Positions 6,749 to 15,479 of a DNA stretch of 34,720 nucleotides are shown in pieces (position 1 is the first letter of the stretch; each line of letters starts with the position of its first letter). A model generated the notes under the pieces. It was given only the letters and a program-made list of their open reading frames with translations, was not told the origin of the DNA and did not search any database. A program made the position numbers and the translations under genes. The stretch spans positions 1 through 34,720 of the forward strand of contig JAUWCZ010000013.1 in assembly GCA_030609055.1 (NCBI GenBank). The letters run 5' to 3'. This stretch comes from Chloroflexota bacterium (lineage in GTDB: Bacteria; Chloroflexota; Anaerolineae; Anaerolineales; UBA11858).

Positions 6749-8502
6749 ACGATCAGACAACAGTAATGAACAAGAACTACCAGAAGATCTTAGAACGCTT
6801 TCCGCACGACGTGCAAGTTGATGAAAGGGAAGGATATTCTGGTCTGTTGATTGAAGCTAACCAACTGTTATCAATTATGGAAACCCTGCGGGATGAATAT
6901 GAATATGATTTCCTGACCTCAGTCACCGGAGTGGATTATCTCCCGGATGAAAAGATGGAAGTCGTTTACCACTTATTTAAATCAACCGGCGGCTCAATCC
7001 TTGAAGTAAAGGTACAGGTTCCACGATCCAATCCAGTAGTACCCTCACTGGTTGGCCTTTACCCCGGAGCTTCCTTCCAGGAACGGGAAGCCTGGGATTT
7101 ATTGGGCATTAGGTTTGAAGGACATCCCAATCTCACCCGAATCTTAATGTGGGAAGGATTCGCGGGGCATCCCTTGAGAAAAGACTGGATTGAAACCTTT
7201 TTTGAGGGAGATGTTAAACCTTACGAAGACCGCTGGCCTGAAGGAAAAGTATCTAAAGTTGAAACTACAAATCCTTATGGGAAGAATATTACCTACCCGG
7301 ATGGATTTAACCCTGAAACCTGGATTCCGGATAGTGAGGATTTACTATTCCAGGGAAGCACAGTAGTGAAAGTAGAACAGGAAGAAACTGGAATTGAAAC
7401 CGAACAGCTGGTTGTCAATCTTGGTCCTCAACATCCCTCAACCCATGGCGTCTTCCGGATGGTTGCCACACTAGAAGGTGAAACTGTCCTGGATTTAGAA
7501 CCAGTCATGGGATATCTGCATCGCAATCATGAAAAAATTGGGGAACGTAATACATTCAGCATGAATATGCCCTACACTGACCGGCTGGATTATTTCTGCT
7601 CCATGAGCAATAACTTTGGGTATGCCCTGACGGTAGAAAAGCTGTTGGGTGAGAAATACCAACCACCAGAGCGGGCTCAATATATCCGGGTAATTATGGC
7701 AGAATTGACCCGGATCCTGAATCATTTCATGGCGATCGGTTTTTTCCTGAATGACCTGGGAGCGTATTTCACACCTGCTTTGTATGCCATTAAAGAGCGG
7801 GAATTAATTCTGGATATCTTTGAAGCAGTCGCCGGATCCCGAATGATGTGCAACTATTACCGATTTGGCGGTGTTGTCAGGGACTTACCAGGAGGTATTG
7901 AGGAACAAATCCGCAAGTTGGTGTATGACCGGTTGCCTCGGCAGACTGATGAAATGGATCGCTATTTGGTCGAAAATGAGATTGTTATTGGACGCAGTCA
8001 GGACGTAGGAATTCTAACACCCGAACAAGCGATTGCTTTTTCAGCAGTAGGGCCCGTACTGCGGGCATCCGGCGTTCCTTACGATATTCGGCGGGCTGAT
8101 CCGTACAGCATATATGACCGATTTGATTTTGACGTCGCGGTCCGCTATCACGGTGATGTATACGATCGTTTCCTGATCAGATTTGATGAGATCCGCCAGA
8201 GCATCCGTATTTTGCAGCAGGCAATCGATGACCTGCCTGAGGGAGAAATCCTGGCAAATAAACCAGCCTATAAATTTAGGATTCCAAAAGGTGAATCTTA
8301 CGGTCGTGTTGAAGGTCCGAAAGGAGAACTTGGATATTACGTTGTCTCGGATGGAACTGATAATCCCTGGCGCTATCATGTCCGGGCCCCATCGTTTATC
8401 AACCTGACCGGCTTGAGGGAAATGTGTCTGGGTGAAAAAGTGGCTGATTTGGTTGCCATCTTAGGATCGATTGATATTGTCTTGGGAGAAGTGGACCGCT
8501 AA
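6745..8502 (+). CDS. nuoCD: NADH-quinone oxidoreductase subunits C and D, fused
   Basis: This 585-residue protein fuses the 30-kDa subunit (about 1-165) to the 49-kDa subunit (about 218-585). The NuoC signature [18 protein letters not shown] lies at 113-130. A charged linker follows. NuoD then begins with [16 protein letters not shown] (224-239), which forms part of the quinone cavity with NuoB. The C-terminus [19 protein letters not shown] is complete and typical. C-D fusions are known in several bacteria, so the fusion is not an artefact by itself. AAGGA upstream and the ATGA overlap with nuoB set the start. Confidence 0.95.
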   Translation: MNDQTTVMNKNYQKILERFPHDVQVDEREGYSGLLIEANQLLSIMETLRDEYEYDFLTSVTGVDYLPDEKMEVVYHLFKSTGGSILEVKVQVPRSNPVVPSLVGLYPGASFQEREAWDLLGIRFEGHPNLTRILMWEGFAGHPLRKDWIETFFEGDVKPYEDRWPEGKVSKVETTNPYGKNITYPDGFNPETWIPDSEDLLFQGSTVVKVEQEETGIETEQLVVNLGPQHPSTHGVFRMVATLEGETVLDLEPVMGYLHRNHEKIGERNTFSMNMPYTDRLDYFCSMSNNFGYALTVEKLLGEKYQPPERAQYIRVIMAELTRILNHFMAIGFFLNDLGAYFTPALYAIKERELILDIFEAVAGSRMMCNYYRFGGVVRDLPGGIEEQIRKLVYDRLPRQTDEMDRYLVENEIVIGRSQDVGILTPEQAIAFSAVGPVLRASGVPYDIRRADPYSIYDRFDFDVAVRYHGDVYDRFLIRFDEIRQSIRILQQAIDDLPEGEILANKPAYKFRIPKGESYGRVEGPKGELGYYVVSDGTDNPWRYHVRAPSFINLTGLREMCLGEKVADLVAILGSIDIVLGEVDR

Positions 8503-8535
8503 TAATACTGCAGCAAACCTGGAGAGAAAAAAGTT

Positions 8536-9144
8536 ATGAAAGGATTTGGTATATTAAAAGGTCTTGGTGTAACTCTAAAACACCTGGTAGACACCTATGT
8601 TGAGGATATCAAAGCCGGAAGAGATCGCTATTACACTGAAGATGGCGTCCGGCAAAGAATGACCAGTGATACAAAAGGTATCTTTACCATAAACTATCCT
8701 GAAGAGAGACTCCCATTAGCTGAGGCATTCCGGTATGTTCCATTTCTGGTATATGATGAGGGGGAGGATGGAGAGCGGAGTATCCGGTGTACAGCCTGTG
8801 GAATCTGCAGTAAAGTGTGTCCCTCACAGTGTATCTGGATAGAGCGGGCTGAAGACCCGGAAACAAGTAAACCTCTTAAAACGCCAGCAGAATTTGCGAT
8901 CGATATTGACCTGTGTATGAATTGTGGTTTCTGTGCGGAATATTGTCCTTTTGATGCTATCAAGATGGATCATGATTTTGAACTCGCTGTTTACGATCGG
9001 ATAGATGTAAATATTCACCGAAAAGAGCGCTTGTTAAAACCGGCATCATACTACGCAAGTATTCGACCTGAGAGTTACGCACTGGAGCAAAAAGCCAAAG
9101 CGGAGGTTGCAGCCAGAAAAGCTGCCCGGCGAGGTAATCGATAA
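8536..9144 (+). CDS. nuoI: NADH-quinone oxidoreductase subunit I (two [4Fe-4S] ferredoxin)
   Basis: A 202-residue hydrophilic subunit that carries clusters N6a and N6b. The two cluster motifs are CTACGICSKVCP (85-96) and CMNCGFCAEYCP (127-138). The N-terminus GILKGLGVTLKHLVDTY is the amphipathic segment typical of NuoI, and the C-terminal tail is rich in Ala, Lys and Arg. GGAGAG lies just before ATG 8536. It directly follows nuoCD, with nuoH absent from its usual place. The operon therefore supplies only the quinone-side module (B, C, D, I). Confidence 0.94.
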   Translation: MKGFGILKGLGVTLKHLVDTYVEDIKAGRDRYYTEDGVRQRMTSDTKGIFTINYPEERLPLAEAFRYVPFLVYDEGEDGERSIRCTACGICSKVCPSQCIWIERAEDPETSKPLKTPAEFAIDIDLCMNCGFCAEYCPFDAIKMDHDFELAVYDRIDVNIHRKERLLKPASYYASIRPESYALEQKAKAEVAARKAARRGNR

Positions 9145-9180
9145 TAGACAAAGTGTGTAATACTCCGCCGGGGGATAACA

Positions 9181-9390
9181 ATGCCCCGACCTAATGTAGT
9201 GCTGGATTACCAGATTTGTGATCCAGCTTTTTGTCAGGGAGGTGTTTGTTCCGCTGCCCAGGTATGAGAAAGAAAAGTCCTCCGGCAGGGTAAACCCGGT
9301 GAACTTCCGGAGATAACCCCGGCTCTCTGCCTGGGATGTACTGATTGCTTGACAGCATGTCCCAGAAACGCGCTGCGAATAATCAATTAG
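9181..9390 (+). CDS. Small two-cluster ferredoxin with in-frame UGA at a cysteine position
   Basis: One reading frame runs from ATG 9181 to TAG 9388-9390 and is broken only by TGA at 9265-9267. If the TGA is read as an amino acid, the product has 69 residues. The first half has ICDPAFCQGGVCSAAQV (three Cys) and then the UGA codon (residue 29). The second half has a full CLGCTDCLTACP motif. Small ferredoxins of this kind, as I remember them, have a fourth Cys at the UGA position (CxAxxxC…LxQ). GGGGG precedes the ATG, and a terminator begins directly after the TAG, so the whole frame sits in one intact transcript unit. It could be a selenocysteine gene, a fresh nonsense mutation of a TGT/TGC codon, or a sequence error. 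A 6-bp stem (9280-9285 with 9307-9312) lies 12 bases past the TGA but is not a classical SECIS. Confidence 0.6.
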
Positions 9391-9423
9391 AAAAAGGATG
9401 TTTTATAAGAAACATCCTTTTTT
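9391..9423 (+). terminator. Rho-independent terminator of the nuo operon
   Basis: AAAAAGGATGTTT and AAACATCCTTTTTT form a long stem with a six-base loop and a T tail. It starts at the base after the ferredoxin stop codon and so ends the nuoBCDI-ferredoxin transcript. Confidence 0.92.
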
Positions 9424-9496
9424 GATCTTGGGATTGGATTAAACTGGATGAAAATTCAGGGTGGCTTGATATGAACTTGATCCTAACGGGTATCAG

Positions 9497-9712
9497 TTAA
9501 TCAACCTCTGGATCTGGCAATTCGAGTATATCCCTGGCGTTTTTAACTTGATCGTCCCGGACCAGGAGTTCAGAGATCTGGCTATCTCCTACATAAAAGG
9601 ATGGAGCAACATAATGAGGGACTACAACTGCCAGGATTCCGTGATCCTCTAATATCGATTTATCACGGATGGCTTCCACGGTAGGACATATTCTGAGTGT
9701 GACCGATTTCAT
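9497..9712 (-). CDS. DUF2007-like small protein
   Basis: The 71 residues start MKSVTLRICPTVEAIRDKSI and continue LEDHGILAVVVPHYVAP, ending with LLVRDDQVKNARDILELPDP. The pattern of an early helix, a LxxxGIxAxV strand, and a (L/Y)VxxxDxxxAxxIL helix is that of DUF2007, a ferredoxin-like or GlnB-like small fold of unknown role. I prefer ATG 9712, which has GGAG five bases upstream; an upstream TTG (9775) would add 21 residues that do not look like the family. It stands alone between convergent and divergent neighbours. No function is assigned. Confidence 0.55.
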   Translation of the reverse strand: MKSVTLRICPTVEAIRDKSILEDHGILAVVVPHYVAPSFYVGDSQISELLVRDDQVKNARDILELPDPEVD

Positions 9713-9775
9713 ACCTGCTCCACGAGGTGGGGTGCCTAAGTACTTGTGTGATACTATTTTAACCCATCCCGGCAA

Positions 9776-10073
9776 AATAAGCTCTTGGCTGATTTAACAA
9801 GTGATGAGTAATCCTAGGTAAGTTATTGCATGGTGCGAATATCGCGTGTTTGTGTTGATCCATGACTAGTAAGTCTTACCGATATCATCGCTAAAAAATA
9901 CTGATTCAAAATTAACTATTTATAACAAGATAAACTTATCAAAGTTATCATGTGTGGGAGACATAAAACCGTCTATAATATCTTCGTAAGGAGAAAATTG
10001 TCCTTAAAACTCAACCTGCGGTAAAATGGAGACCCCAGGTCACTTTACATTTTTGTAAGGTCGTTGTGATTGT
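9776..10073. other. Intergenic region before the Tad-like genes
   Basis: It is AT-rich, with no convincing open frame. It must hold the minus-strand promoter of the DUF2007-like gene, which I could not pin down. A repeated CTTATCA/GTTATCA pair and a short dyad (TTACA…TGTAA) near 10045-10058 are visible but unassigned. Confidence 0.4.
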
Positions 10074-10102
10074 TTGCCTACAAATCTTTCAATGACTATA
10101 AT
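10074..10102 (+). promoter_or_regulatory. Promoter of the first TadE-like gene
   Basis: TTGCCT (10074-10079), a 17-base spacer and TATAAT (10097-10102) sit 28 bases before ATG 10131. Confidence 0.65.
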
Positions 10103-10130
10103 GAAAGTATTAAAATCAGGGAAGGAAATT

Positions 10131-10838
10131 ATGAGGAAATTTTTCAGATCTTCAGTCCAAAATAGAGGGCAGAGTTTTGTCGAATTGGCGATCGTTCTGC
10201 CGTTGTTATTATTCCTACTGGTTGGTTTTGTTGAGGTTGGGGCGATTATTTACCATTATTTATCAATGCTTGATGTCGCTAGGGAGGCAGCCCGTTTTGC
10301 ATCCGAGCATGATCCGGCCGTGCTCGAAGGTCCGGGAGTGGGGGGATATTGTGAAGATGATGAGCTTCATTTTTATCATGATTCAGCCTGTGTGATCGTC
10401 GGGGCAGGATTTAATCCGAATTTGAACCTGAATCCCGCTACGGATGATGTCACCATATCGGTATTTACGATTGATGATAATATCGTCACTGACCGTTTAC
10501 CAAATGACGGTGATGGAGTTTGGTCTCTCTATGCTGAAAACTGGACTAGAAATTGTGATGGGACATTAAACTCAACCACGCCGTTTATGGAGGATAGCGA
10601 AGTGGAAACTATTATTGACTTACCCACACCAACTACAGGCGCGGGTACTCCAACACCGAGTGCGGGCTCAGGTGCGCCACAAGATAAGGGCAGAGTACTT
10701 GTTGAGGTCTATTACTGCCATGACCAGTTGTTAAATTTGCCAATCTTGAGCCAGCTGCTGGCCAACCCGGTTCCCCTGCATGCCTACGCCTTTATGCCGG
10801 CGCCAGCTGTCGCTCCTACAGCCACACCTCTCCCATAA
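10131..10838 (+). CDS. TadE-like secreted/pilus-associated protein
   Basis: A 235-residue protein. The N-terminus has RGQSFVELAIVLPLLLFLLVG, a G/XXXXE prepilin-type site followed by one membrane helix, and then the TadE-type sequence LDVAREAARFAS. The rest is an outside domain with several Cys and a Thr/Pro/Gly-rich segment (PTPTTGAGTPTPSAG). ATG 10131 has GGAAGGAAATT in front; an earlier in-frame TTG lies on the -35 and is rejected. TadE and TadG proteins are minor parts of Tad (Flp) pili, but no tad machinery genes are in view. It is followed closely by the VWA protein, so the two are likely one transcript. Confidence 0.82.
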   Translation: MRKFFRSSVQNRGQSFVELAIVLPLLLFLLVGFVEVGAIIYHYLSMLDVAREAARFASEHDPAVLEGPGVGGYCEDDELHFYHDSACVIVGAGFNPNLNLNPATDDVTISVFTIDDNIVTDRLPNDGDGVWSLYAENWTRNCDGTLNSTTPFMEDSEVETIIDLPTPTTGAGTPTPSAGSGAPQDKGRVLVEVYYCHDQLLNLPILSQLLANPVPLHAYAFMPAPAVAPTATPLP

Positions 10839-10854
10839 AAATTGAAGGGTTCCT

Positions 10855-12495
10855 ATGAGTAGAAAAAATCAAAACTTAAGTAGAAAACACATCCGCTTCT
10901 TACCTCGCATAATGGAACAGATCAGGAAAGAAAATCAGCCTGAACGCGGACAAGCGATCGTCATCACGGCGATCGCATTTTTAGCAATTCTGGCATTTAC
11001 CGGCTTAGTGACTGATGCTGGAACCTTGTACCTGAACTACACCAGATTAAAAAGAGCATTGGATGCAGCCGCTGTTGCTGCAGCCAATAATATTAAAGAC
11101 AGTTCTTTACCCGCAGCCCAGCGAAATGCTTATATTCGTGAATCCGCCCGGGAGATGCTGGCACTTAATAATATCGAAGATATTTATTCTCTGGAAACTT
11201 ATGTCTGCGATGATGCGGGACTCCCGGCAGATTTTGCCAGTTTATGCCCGGCCCCAGGAGAAGACCAACGAAAATTAGCCTGGGTGCAGGCAACCCAGAA
11301 CAGTCCAGTGTATTTCCTTCAGCTGTTTGGTGTCCAGGACGTTCCCCTGACAATCCACTCTGTAGGTGAGGCTGCCTCCATAGATCTTGTGCTTGTGATC
11401 GATACATCTGAGTCTATGGGATCGGTAACTCCCGGATATGACGCGAACTTTGATCCTGCTCCCTGTAATGCTGCCAACGACTGCCAACCGCTGCGACAGG
11501 CAAAAGACGCCGCCAAAAGCATGGTTGACAAGTTATTTGACGGGTATGACAGGATCTCAATTGTCACCTTTGATTTCAGTGCTACAATTCACGATCCAGA
11601 CTTGGCGACTGCGGTGGTGTTGGAAGCTGACCACACAGCTGTGAAAAACACAATTGATGCTATTAATTTGCATGATGATGTAGATCTTGATACCGTGATA
11701 GCTACTGGAAACAATCCAACAGTCGGAATGTTAAATCCGTTGGATATAAACGGTGATGGTACTTATGTTGGTGGAGTTCCCCAAGGATTTGGCGATTCAA
11801 TTGTGAATACTTGTACTGGCTGCGGGATGCGAATCGCAGGGAATATCCTCAGTTCTCAGGGCAGAGTTGACAGTGTCTGGGTCATCGTATTGCTCTCAGA
11901 TGGGGCTACAAATGTCAGCGACCTTCCGAACTCAACCGACGTCAACAACCCGGTACCCGCGGGATATATTAACGGATTCTGCGGTGGCGACCCTGGTTTT
12001 CCAAATCCCAACCGGATGTGGGATAAACCCTGGTGCACTGACAGTGATCCCAGTACAAGACACTGCGGACCGTTCCATGGTGATGCTTCAGAGTGTCCAC
12101 CTGGAGCTGCTTGGGTTGGGAATAATACACCGGCCTACGACGTGGAAGATTATGCCCGGGACATCACTGACCGGGTGGCTTTGCTTCTCTCTACAAATGC
12201 AAACGAACCCATCGGTGGTGAAGAAATTACAATCTATACTATCGGTCTCGGTGTGGCAGCATCTCCTCCGGATTATGACGGGGAAGTAATGCTGCGCTAT
12301 ATGGCAAATATTGGCGATGATAACATTCGCAATCCGGTCCCGAATATTGGCGGTGATGGAATCCCGCCGGATCCCTGTGATGGGGCGGGTCCACAGGTAT
12401 CCTGCGGGCAGTATTATTATGCCCCGGATGCGACTTTCTTGACTCAGATCTTTGAAAAAATAGCTGGCAGCATCTTTACACGGATTAGCCAGTAG
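10855..12495 (+). CDS. TadG-like protein with von Willebrand factor A domain
   Basis: A 546-residue protein. After a basic N-terminus, RGQAIVITAIAFLAILAFTGL (31-51) is a membrane helix. The Flp-pilus TadG-type segment LYLNYTRLKRALDAAAVAAAN follows (58-78). From about 177 there is a VWA domain with the metal site DTSES (183-187), TFDFSATIHD and LLSDGATN. The domain contains long insertions rich in Cys, Gly, Pro and Asp. Such proteins are anchored outside the membrane and bind partners through a metal ion. It lies 16 bases after the TadE gene. ATG 10855 has AGGGTT upstream, a weak site, but the spacing supports co-translation. Confidence 0.85.
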   Translation: MSRKNQNLSRKHIRFLPRIMEQIRKENQPERGQAIVITAIAFLAILAFTGLVTDAGTLYLNYTRLKRALDAAAVAAANNIKDSSLPAAQRNAYIRESAREMLALNNIEDIYSLETYVCDDAGLPADFASLCPAPGEDQRKLAWVQATQNSPVYFLQLFGVQDVPLTIHSVGEAASIDLVLVIDTSESMGSVTPGYDANFDPAPCNAANDCQPLRQAKDAAKSMVDKLFDGYDRISIVTFDFSATIHDPDLATAVVLEADHTAVKNTIDAINLHDDVDLDTVIATGNNPTVGMLNPLDINGDGTYVGGVPQGFGDSIVNTCTGCGMRIAGNILSSQGRVDSVWVIVLLSDGATNVSDLPNSTDVNNPVPAGYINGFCGGDPGFPNPNRMWDKPWCTDSDPSTRHCGPFHGDASECPPGAAWVGNNTPAYDVEDYARDITDRVALLLSTNANEPIGGEEITIYTIGLGVAASPPDYDGEVMLRYMANIGDDNIRNPVPNIGGDGIPPDPCDGAGPQVSCGQYYYAPDATFLTQIFEKIAGSIFTRISQ

Positions 12496-12583
12496 GGGAC
12501 AAAAACGAGCTTCAAAGCGTATACAGGGGTAAGTTTTATGTTATACTGCGTATAATCTTTTGTTATTTAATACGCAGGAGAAA

Positions 12584-14749
12584 ATGGCGGAGGGTAGAAT
12601 TTCCCACTTAAAGAGAAAAGGGCGAGGACAGGCGATGGTGGAATTTGTCCTCTCCCTGCCGATCTTGCTGTTTATACTGTTCGGGATCATTGAGTTTGCC
12701 CGGATGGTTTTTGCCTGGATGGCTGTCCAGAATGCGGCTCGTTTTGGCATCCGCTATGCAGTCACAGGAGAATTTAACGAACTCTATTGTGTTGAGGCGG
12801 GGAACTACCTGGGGGCTACGCATGTTAACGCAGATATTGATGGGGGAGATCCACAGGACTGCCTGATCCCTGATAGCTATACCGGAACTGATTCCCATGA
12901 CCTGGAAAGAGAGCTGATCGATCTTGCCAGGTTGTACTCCATCCAGGATGCAGCCATCGGAGGAGGAACGGGATTGTGGCTGCGTCCCAATGTCTCCGGT
13001 AATTATGAACAGTATCTTGCAAATCATAATCCAGCCTTCATCGGGCTACCCGGAGAAACAGGCTTTTATCATGTCACCATTTGCAGCAACAGGAATAGTC
13101 AATTTGCGATGGATTTTTTCAACTATTCCATTCCGCTTTGTTTGGATAATTTACCCGCGGGCGGTGGAGGACCTGAGCTGATGGATGACGCCGGTGGCCC
13201 CGGTGACCGGGTGAAGGTCCATGTGGAACACCGGCACCCATTTTTCCTACCCCTGCTGAGCAATATATGGCCATCTGTGACGTTGAATGCTGAACGGGAT
13301 GGCATCGTGGAAAAATTCCGTACATCCCGGGTGATTGGCGTCTCCGGGCCGATTCTCTCAGCACCAACCTGGACCCAGACCCCAACCATTACAGATACAC
13401 CAACCGTCACTTTCACACCCTCTAAGACACCAACAACAACACCTTCCCACACACCAACTATTACAGACACGCCCATACCAGTCGATTGTGACCTGATCTC
13501 GATAGATTATAGTTTTATCGGCCATATGGGTGGAGGATTATACGCTGCTCAGGTGCGGATAAAGAACGATAACCCGGTCCCCATTCACCTCTTCCAGGCT
13601 ACTGTGGGCTGGGAAAAAATTCCTCCCAGTCGATCTTTACTGGCAATGCGATTTAATAACAGCCCCTTCACTATCTTTGATGATCTAACACCGCCTACCA
13701 CCTGGAACCCTGCCATACCAATAGAATTAGCGATTGGCGGGTTAGGTGATTATTTCGCTACATTTATGCCCATCGCTGAACCAGTGCAAGGATTAACCAC
13801 TGTAGACCTGGTTTTTGAAGATGGCTGCCATAAAGGGATCAACCATACATTTCCGACCACAACAGCCACGTTGACACCAACGATTACCGATACACCAACC
13901 ATCACACCTACACCAGACTGCAGCAAATACAGCATGACCGGCTTTACTTTCTTGCCCCAAGCGCGGCAGCGGATTTGGATCACCAACAGTGATGTGGTTG
14001 ATGCAATTGTCAATCAGATCCAATTAGACTGGAATTATGCCGAACAATTTGCCAGTGCAAATGGATATCCAAATATGAATGCAGATTGGTTCTCCTGGAA
14101 TGGGGGCTATTTCCACCTCGGAGGTAATAACGACCTCGTGAGAGACTTTGGGTCCCCCACGAATTGGATTGGTGGATCCCTGCCCTTTAACAGCGGCAGC
14201 ACCTATACCTGGGAAGTAGATTTTGATGGCGATTGGGGAGGGGGAGGATCTCTAACTGGAGTAAACACAAGTGATTTTGGTGTGATCATTGATTTTACCA
14301 ATGGCTGCCAGCTGCGTCGGGATGCGATTCCGCGGGCTGTGATCTCTTGGACACCATCTCCCACACCGACAACAACCTGGACACCTACCCCACCACCACC
14401 TCCAACTGCCACGGCTCTGCCGACTGCAACACCACTGCCAACTGCAACGCCACTGCCAACCTTTACGCCTCCACCCACCTGGACTCCAACGATCACACTG
14501 ACGCCATCGGACACGCCGCCCCCGACCAGTACACCGATTACACCGACCCCCAGTGATACACCCATACCGAGTGATACACCCTTACCGAGTGATACACCCA
14601 TACCATCATCCACTTTTACACCGCTTCCAACCAATTCACCGACATCAACAAAGACACCCACACCAACACCTGTTCCGACCTGGACTCCTCGCTGCGGCTG
14701 GGATCATCCTAATTTCCCCTGTCAACCGTCTTGGACACCAACACCGTAA
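12584..14749 (+). CDS. TadE-type protein with two outer domains and a long Thr/Pro stalk (copy 1)
   Basis: A 721-residue protein. It has a TadE N-terminus (GQAMVEFVLSLPILLFILFG, prepilin-like site plus one membrane helix) and a conserved outer TadE domain to about residue 255. A Thr/Pro linker follows, then a globular domain starting near VDCDLISIDY, a second linker, and a second globular domain with the pattern CSKYSMTGFTF … FGVIIDFTNGCQL. A stalk of about 120 residues of TPTP and SDTPIP-type repeats ends in the Cys cap RCGWDHPNFPCQPSW. Each globular domain is bounded by Cys residues, suggesting disulfides. AGGAG lies only three bases from ATG 12584, and TATAAT lies at 12551-12556. It is probably a surface fibre or mucin-like protein; its ligand is unknown. 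Confidence 0.83.
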   Translation: MAEGRISHLKRKGRGQAMVEFVLSLPILLFILFGIIEFARMVFAWMAVQNAARFGIRYAVTGEFNELYCVEAGNYLGATHVNADIDGGDPQDCLIPDSYTGTDSHDLERELIDLARLYSIQDAAIGGGTGLWLRPNVSGNYEQYLANHNPAFIGLPGETGFYHVTICSNRNSQFAMDFFNYSIPLCLDNLPAGGGGPELMDDAGGPGDRVKVHVEHRHPFFLPLLSNIWPSVTLNAERDGIVEKFRTSRVIGVSGPILSAPTWTQTPTITDTPTVTFTPSKTPTTTPSHTPTITDTPIPVDCDLISIDYSFIGHMGGGLYAAQVRIKNDNPVPIHLFQATVGWEKIPPSRSLLAMRFNNSPFTIFDDLTPPTTWNPAIPIELAIGGLGDYFATFMPIAEPVQGLTTVDLVFEDGCHKGINHTFPTTTATLTPTITDTPTITPTPDCSKYSMTGFTFLPQARQRIWITNSDVVDAIVNQIQLDWNYAEQFASANGYPNMNADWFSWNGGYFHLGGNNDLVRDFGSPTNWIGGSLPFNSGSTYTWEVDFDGDWGGGGSLTGVNTSDFGVIIDFTNGCQLRRDAIPRAVISWTPSPTPTTTWTPTPPPPPTATALPTATPLPTATPLPTFTPPPTWTPTITLTPSDTPPPTSTPITPTPSDTPIPSDTPLPSDTPIPSSTFTPLPTNSPTSTKTPTPTPVPTWTPRCGWDHPNFPCQPSWTPTP

Positions 14750-14784
14750 GACGAATAAGATAATTACCTAATGAAAATCTAACC

Positions 14785-14812
14785 AAATGCCCTCCTCTGA
14801 GGGCATTTTTTT
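14785..14812 (+). terminator. Terminator after TadE-stalk copy 1
   Basis: AAATGCCCTC-CTCT-GAGGGCATTTTTTT forms a stem with a four-base loop and a T run. The same GCCCTC/GAGGGC stem ends the other two copies. Confidence 0.9.
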
Positions 14813-14915
14813 GTTCCCGAAGGGGAATCTACCATCCTGTAAGGTGAAAATCAGGTCTTTTTCCCTTGAATTTTGGGGAATATATTCCAGCTAACAGGAT
14901 TGTAATTTTAGAGGG

Positions 14916-14943
14916 TTGCAGATCCTCATGGTGGTGCTACACT
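14916..14943 (+). promoter_or_regulatory. Promoter of the small partner protein, copy A
   Basis: TTGCAG (14916-14921), a 16-base spacer and TACACT (14938-14943) are aligned with the same elements before copy B (16512-16539). The sequence around both reads TTNNAGGGTTG…GCTACACT, so the promoter was duplicated with the gene. Confidence 0.55.
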
Positions 14944-14999
14944 GGAAGCGTAATACATTATTTTTCACCAAACCATTGTATACGCCAAGGAAGAAGCTC

Positions 15000-15386
15000 A
15001 TGACGAAACAAAAACGCGCACAAGTTAGAGTTCTCGGCTTGGTTTCGTTATCATTGATCATCGCAGCTACAACCTACGGTTTCGCCGAGGCAAATACTAT
15101 CCACACCGCTGGGATTCTTGGTGCGGGCTATGGGGTCAAATCCTCATACGAAGTGACCAAAATCAGTTATATCCTGGACCTTTCGGACCCCAGCAAATTC
15201 AAAGCAGTGGATTTTGTAATTGATCAGCAAGGAACTGAGATTATTGCCGGTGTCTCAGCCACTGAAAAAGGCCAGATTGCCTGGGCAACTGATTGTGTGA
15301 AATCTGATGCCCTATGGAACTGCACCTTTGCTGAAAGTCTGGATGTGTTGGCAGCGGATTGGCTGCATGTAACATCTGTTCAGTAA
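15000..15386 (+). CDS. Small secreted partner protein, copy A
   Basis: A 128-residue protein. A basic start MTKQKRAQVR is followed by a signal or anchor segment LGLVSLSLIIAATTYGFAEA and then a beta-rich domain with one Cys pair (CVKSDALWNC). It is a clear paralogue of the gene at 16615 (shared YGVKSSY, GVSAT and LDVLAADWL). I do not recognise a named family; the plan resembles small secreted proteins found next to TadE genes in this phylum. ATG 15000 follows AAGGAAG; the frame extends further upstream but that part covers the promoter. It precedes a broken TadE-stalk gene, while copy B precedes an intact one. Confidence 0.75.
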   Translation: MTKQKRAQVRVLGLVSLSLIIAATTYGFAEANTIHTAGILGAGYGVKSSYEVTKISYILDLSDPSKFKAVDFVIDQQGTEIIAGVSATEKGQIAWATDCVKSDALWNCTFAESLDVLAADWLHVTSVQ

Positions 15387-15441
15387 ATTGGACAGAACCA
15401 TTTGCCATACTGGCAAACCTTTTGGTAGATCAGTTTTATAA

Positions 15442-15475
15442 GGCGTGGATAACCTATACTCCACGCCATTTTTTT
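15442..15475 (+). terminator. Terminator after partner copy A
   Basis: GGCGTGG and CCACGCC pair around a 12-base loop and are followed by ATTTTTTT. It lies just before the start of the broken TadE gene; copy B has no such terminator. Confidence 0.85.
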
Positions 15476-15479
15476 GTTT

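Noticed and set aside
6745-8502. nuoCD fusion as an assembly error
   Set aside because: Fused nuoC-nuoD genes are well known, and the linker is a normal charged segment in frame.
9181-9267. Genome-wide reading of UGA as tryptophan to explain the broken ferredoxin
   Set aside because: TGA ends several intact genes here at the expected place (for example nuoB at 6746-6748 and the Rieske gene), so the standard code is in use.
9268-9312. Classical bacterial SECIS element after the ferredoxin UGA
   Set aside because: A stem is present, but the large asymmetric loop has no clear conserved G/U apical pattern; I list only the hairpin and not a SECIS.
13123-14661. Antisense open frames rich in Gly/Val opposite the Thr/Pro linkers and stalk
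   Set aside because: They are the complement of ACACC-type codons, have no ribosome site, and vanish outside the Thr/Pro parts.
14340-14749. Tandem-repeat DNA or CRISPR-like array
   Set aside because: The short repeats keep one reading frame of Thr/Pro codons inside a long gene; there are no constant repeats with unique spacers.
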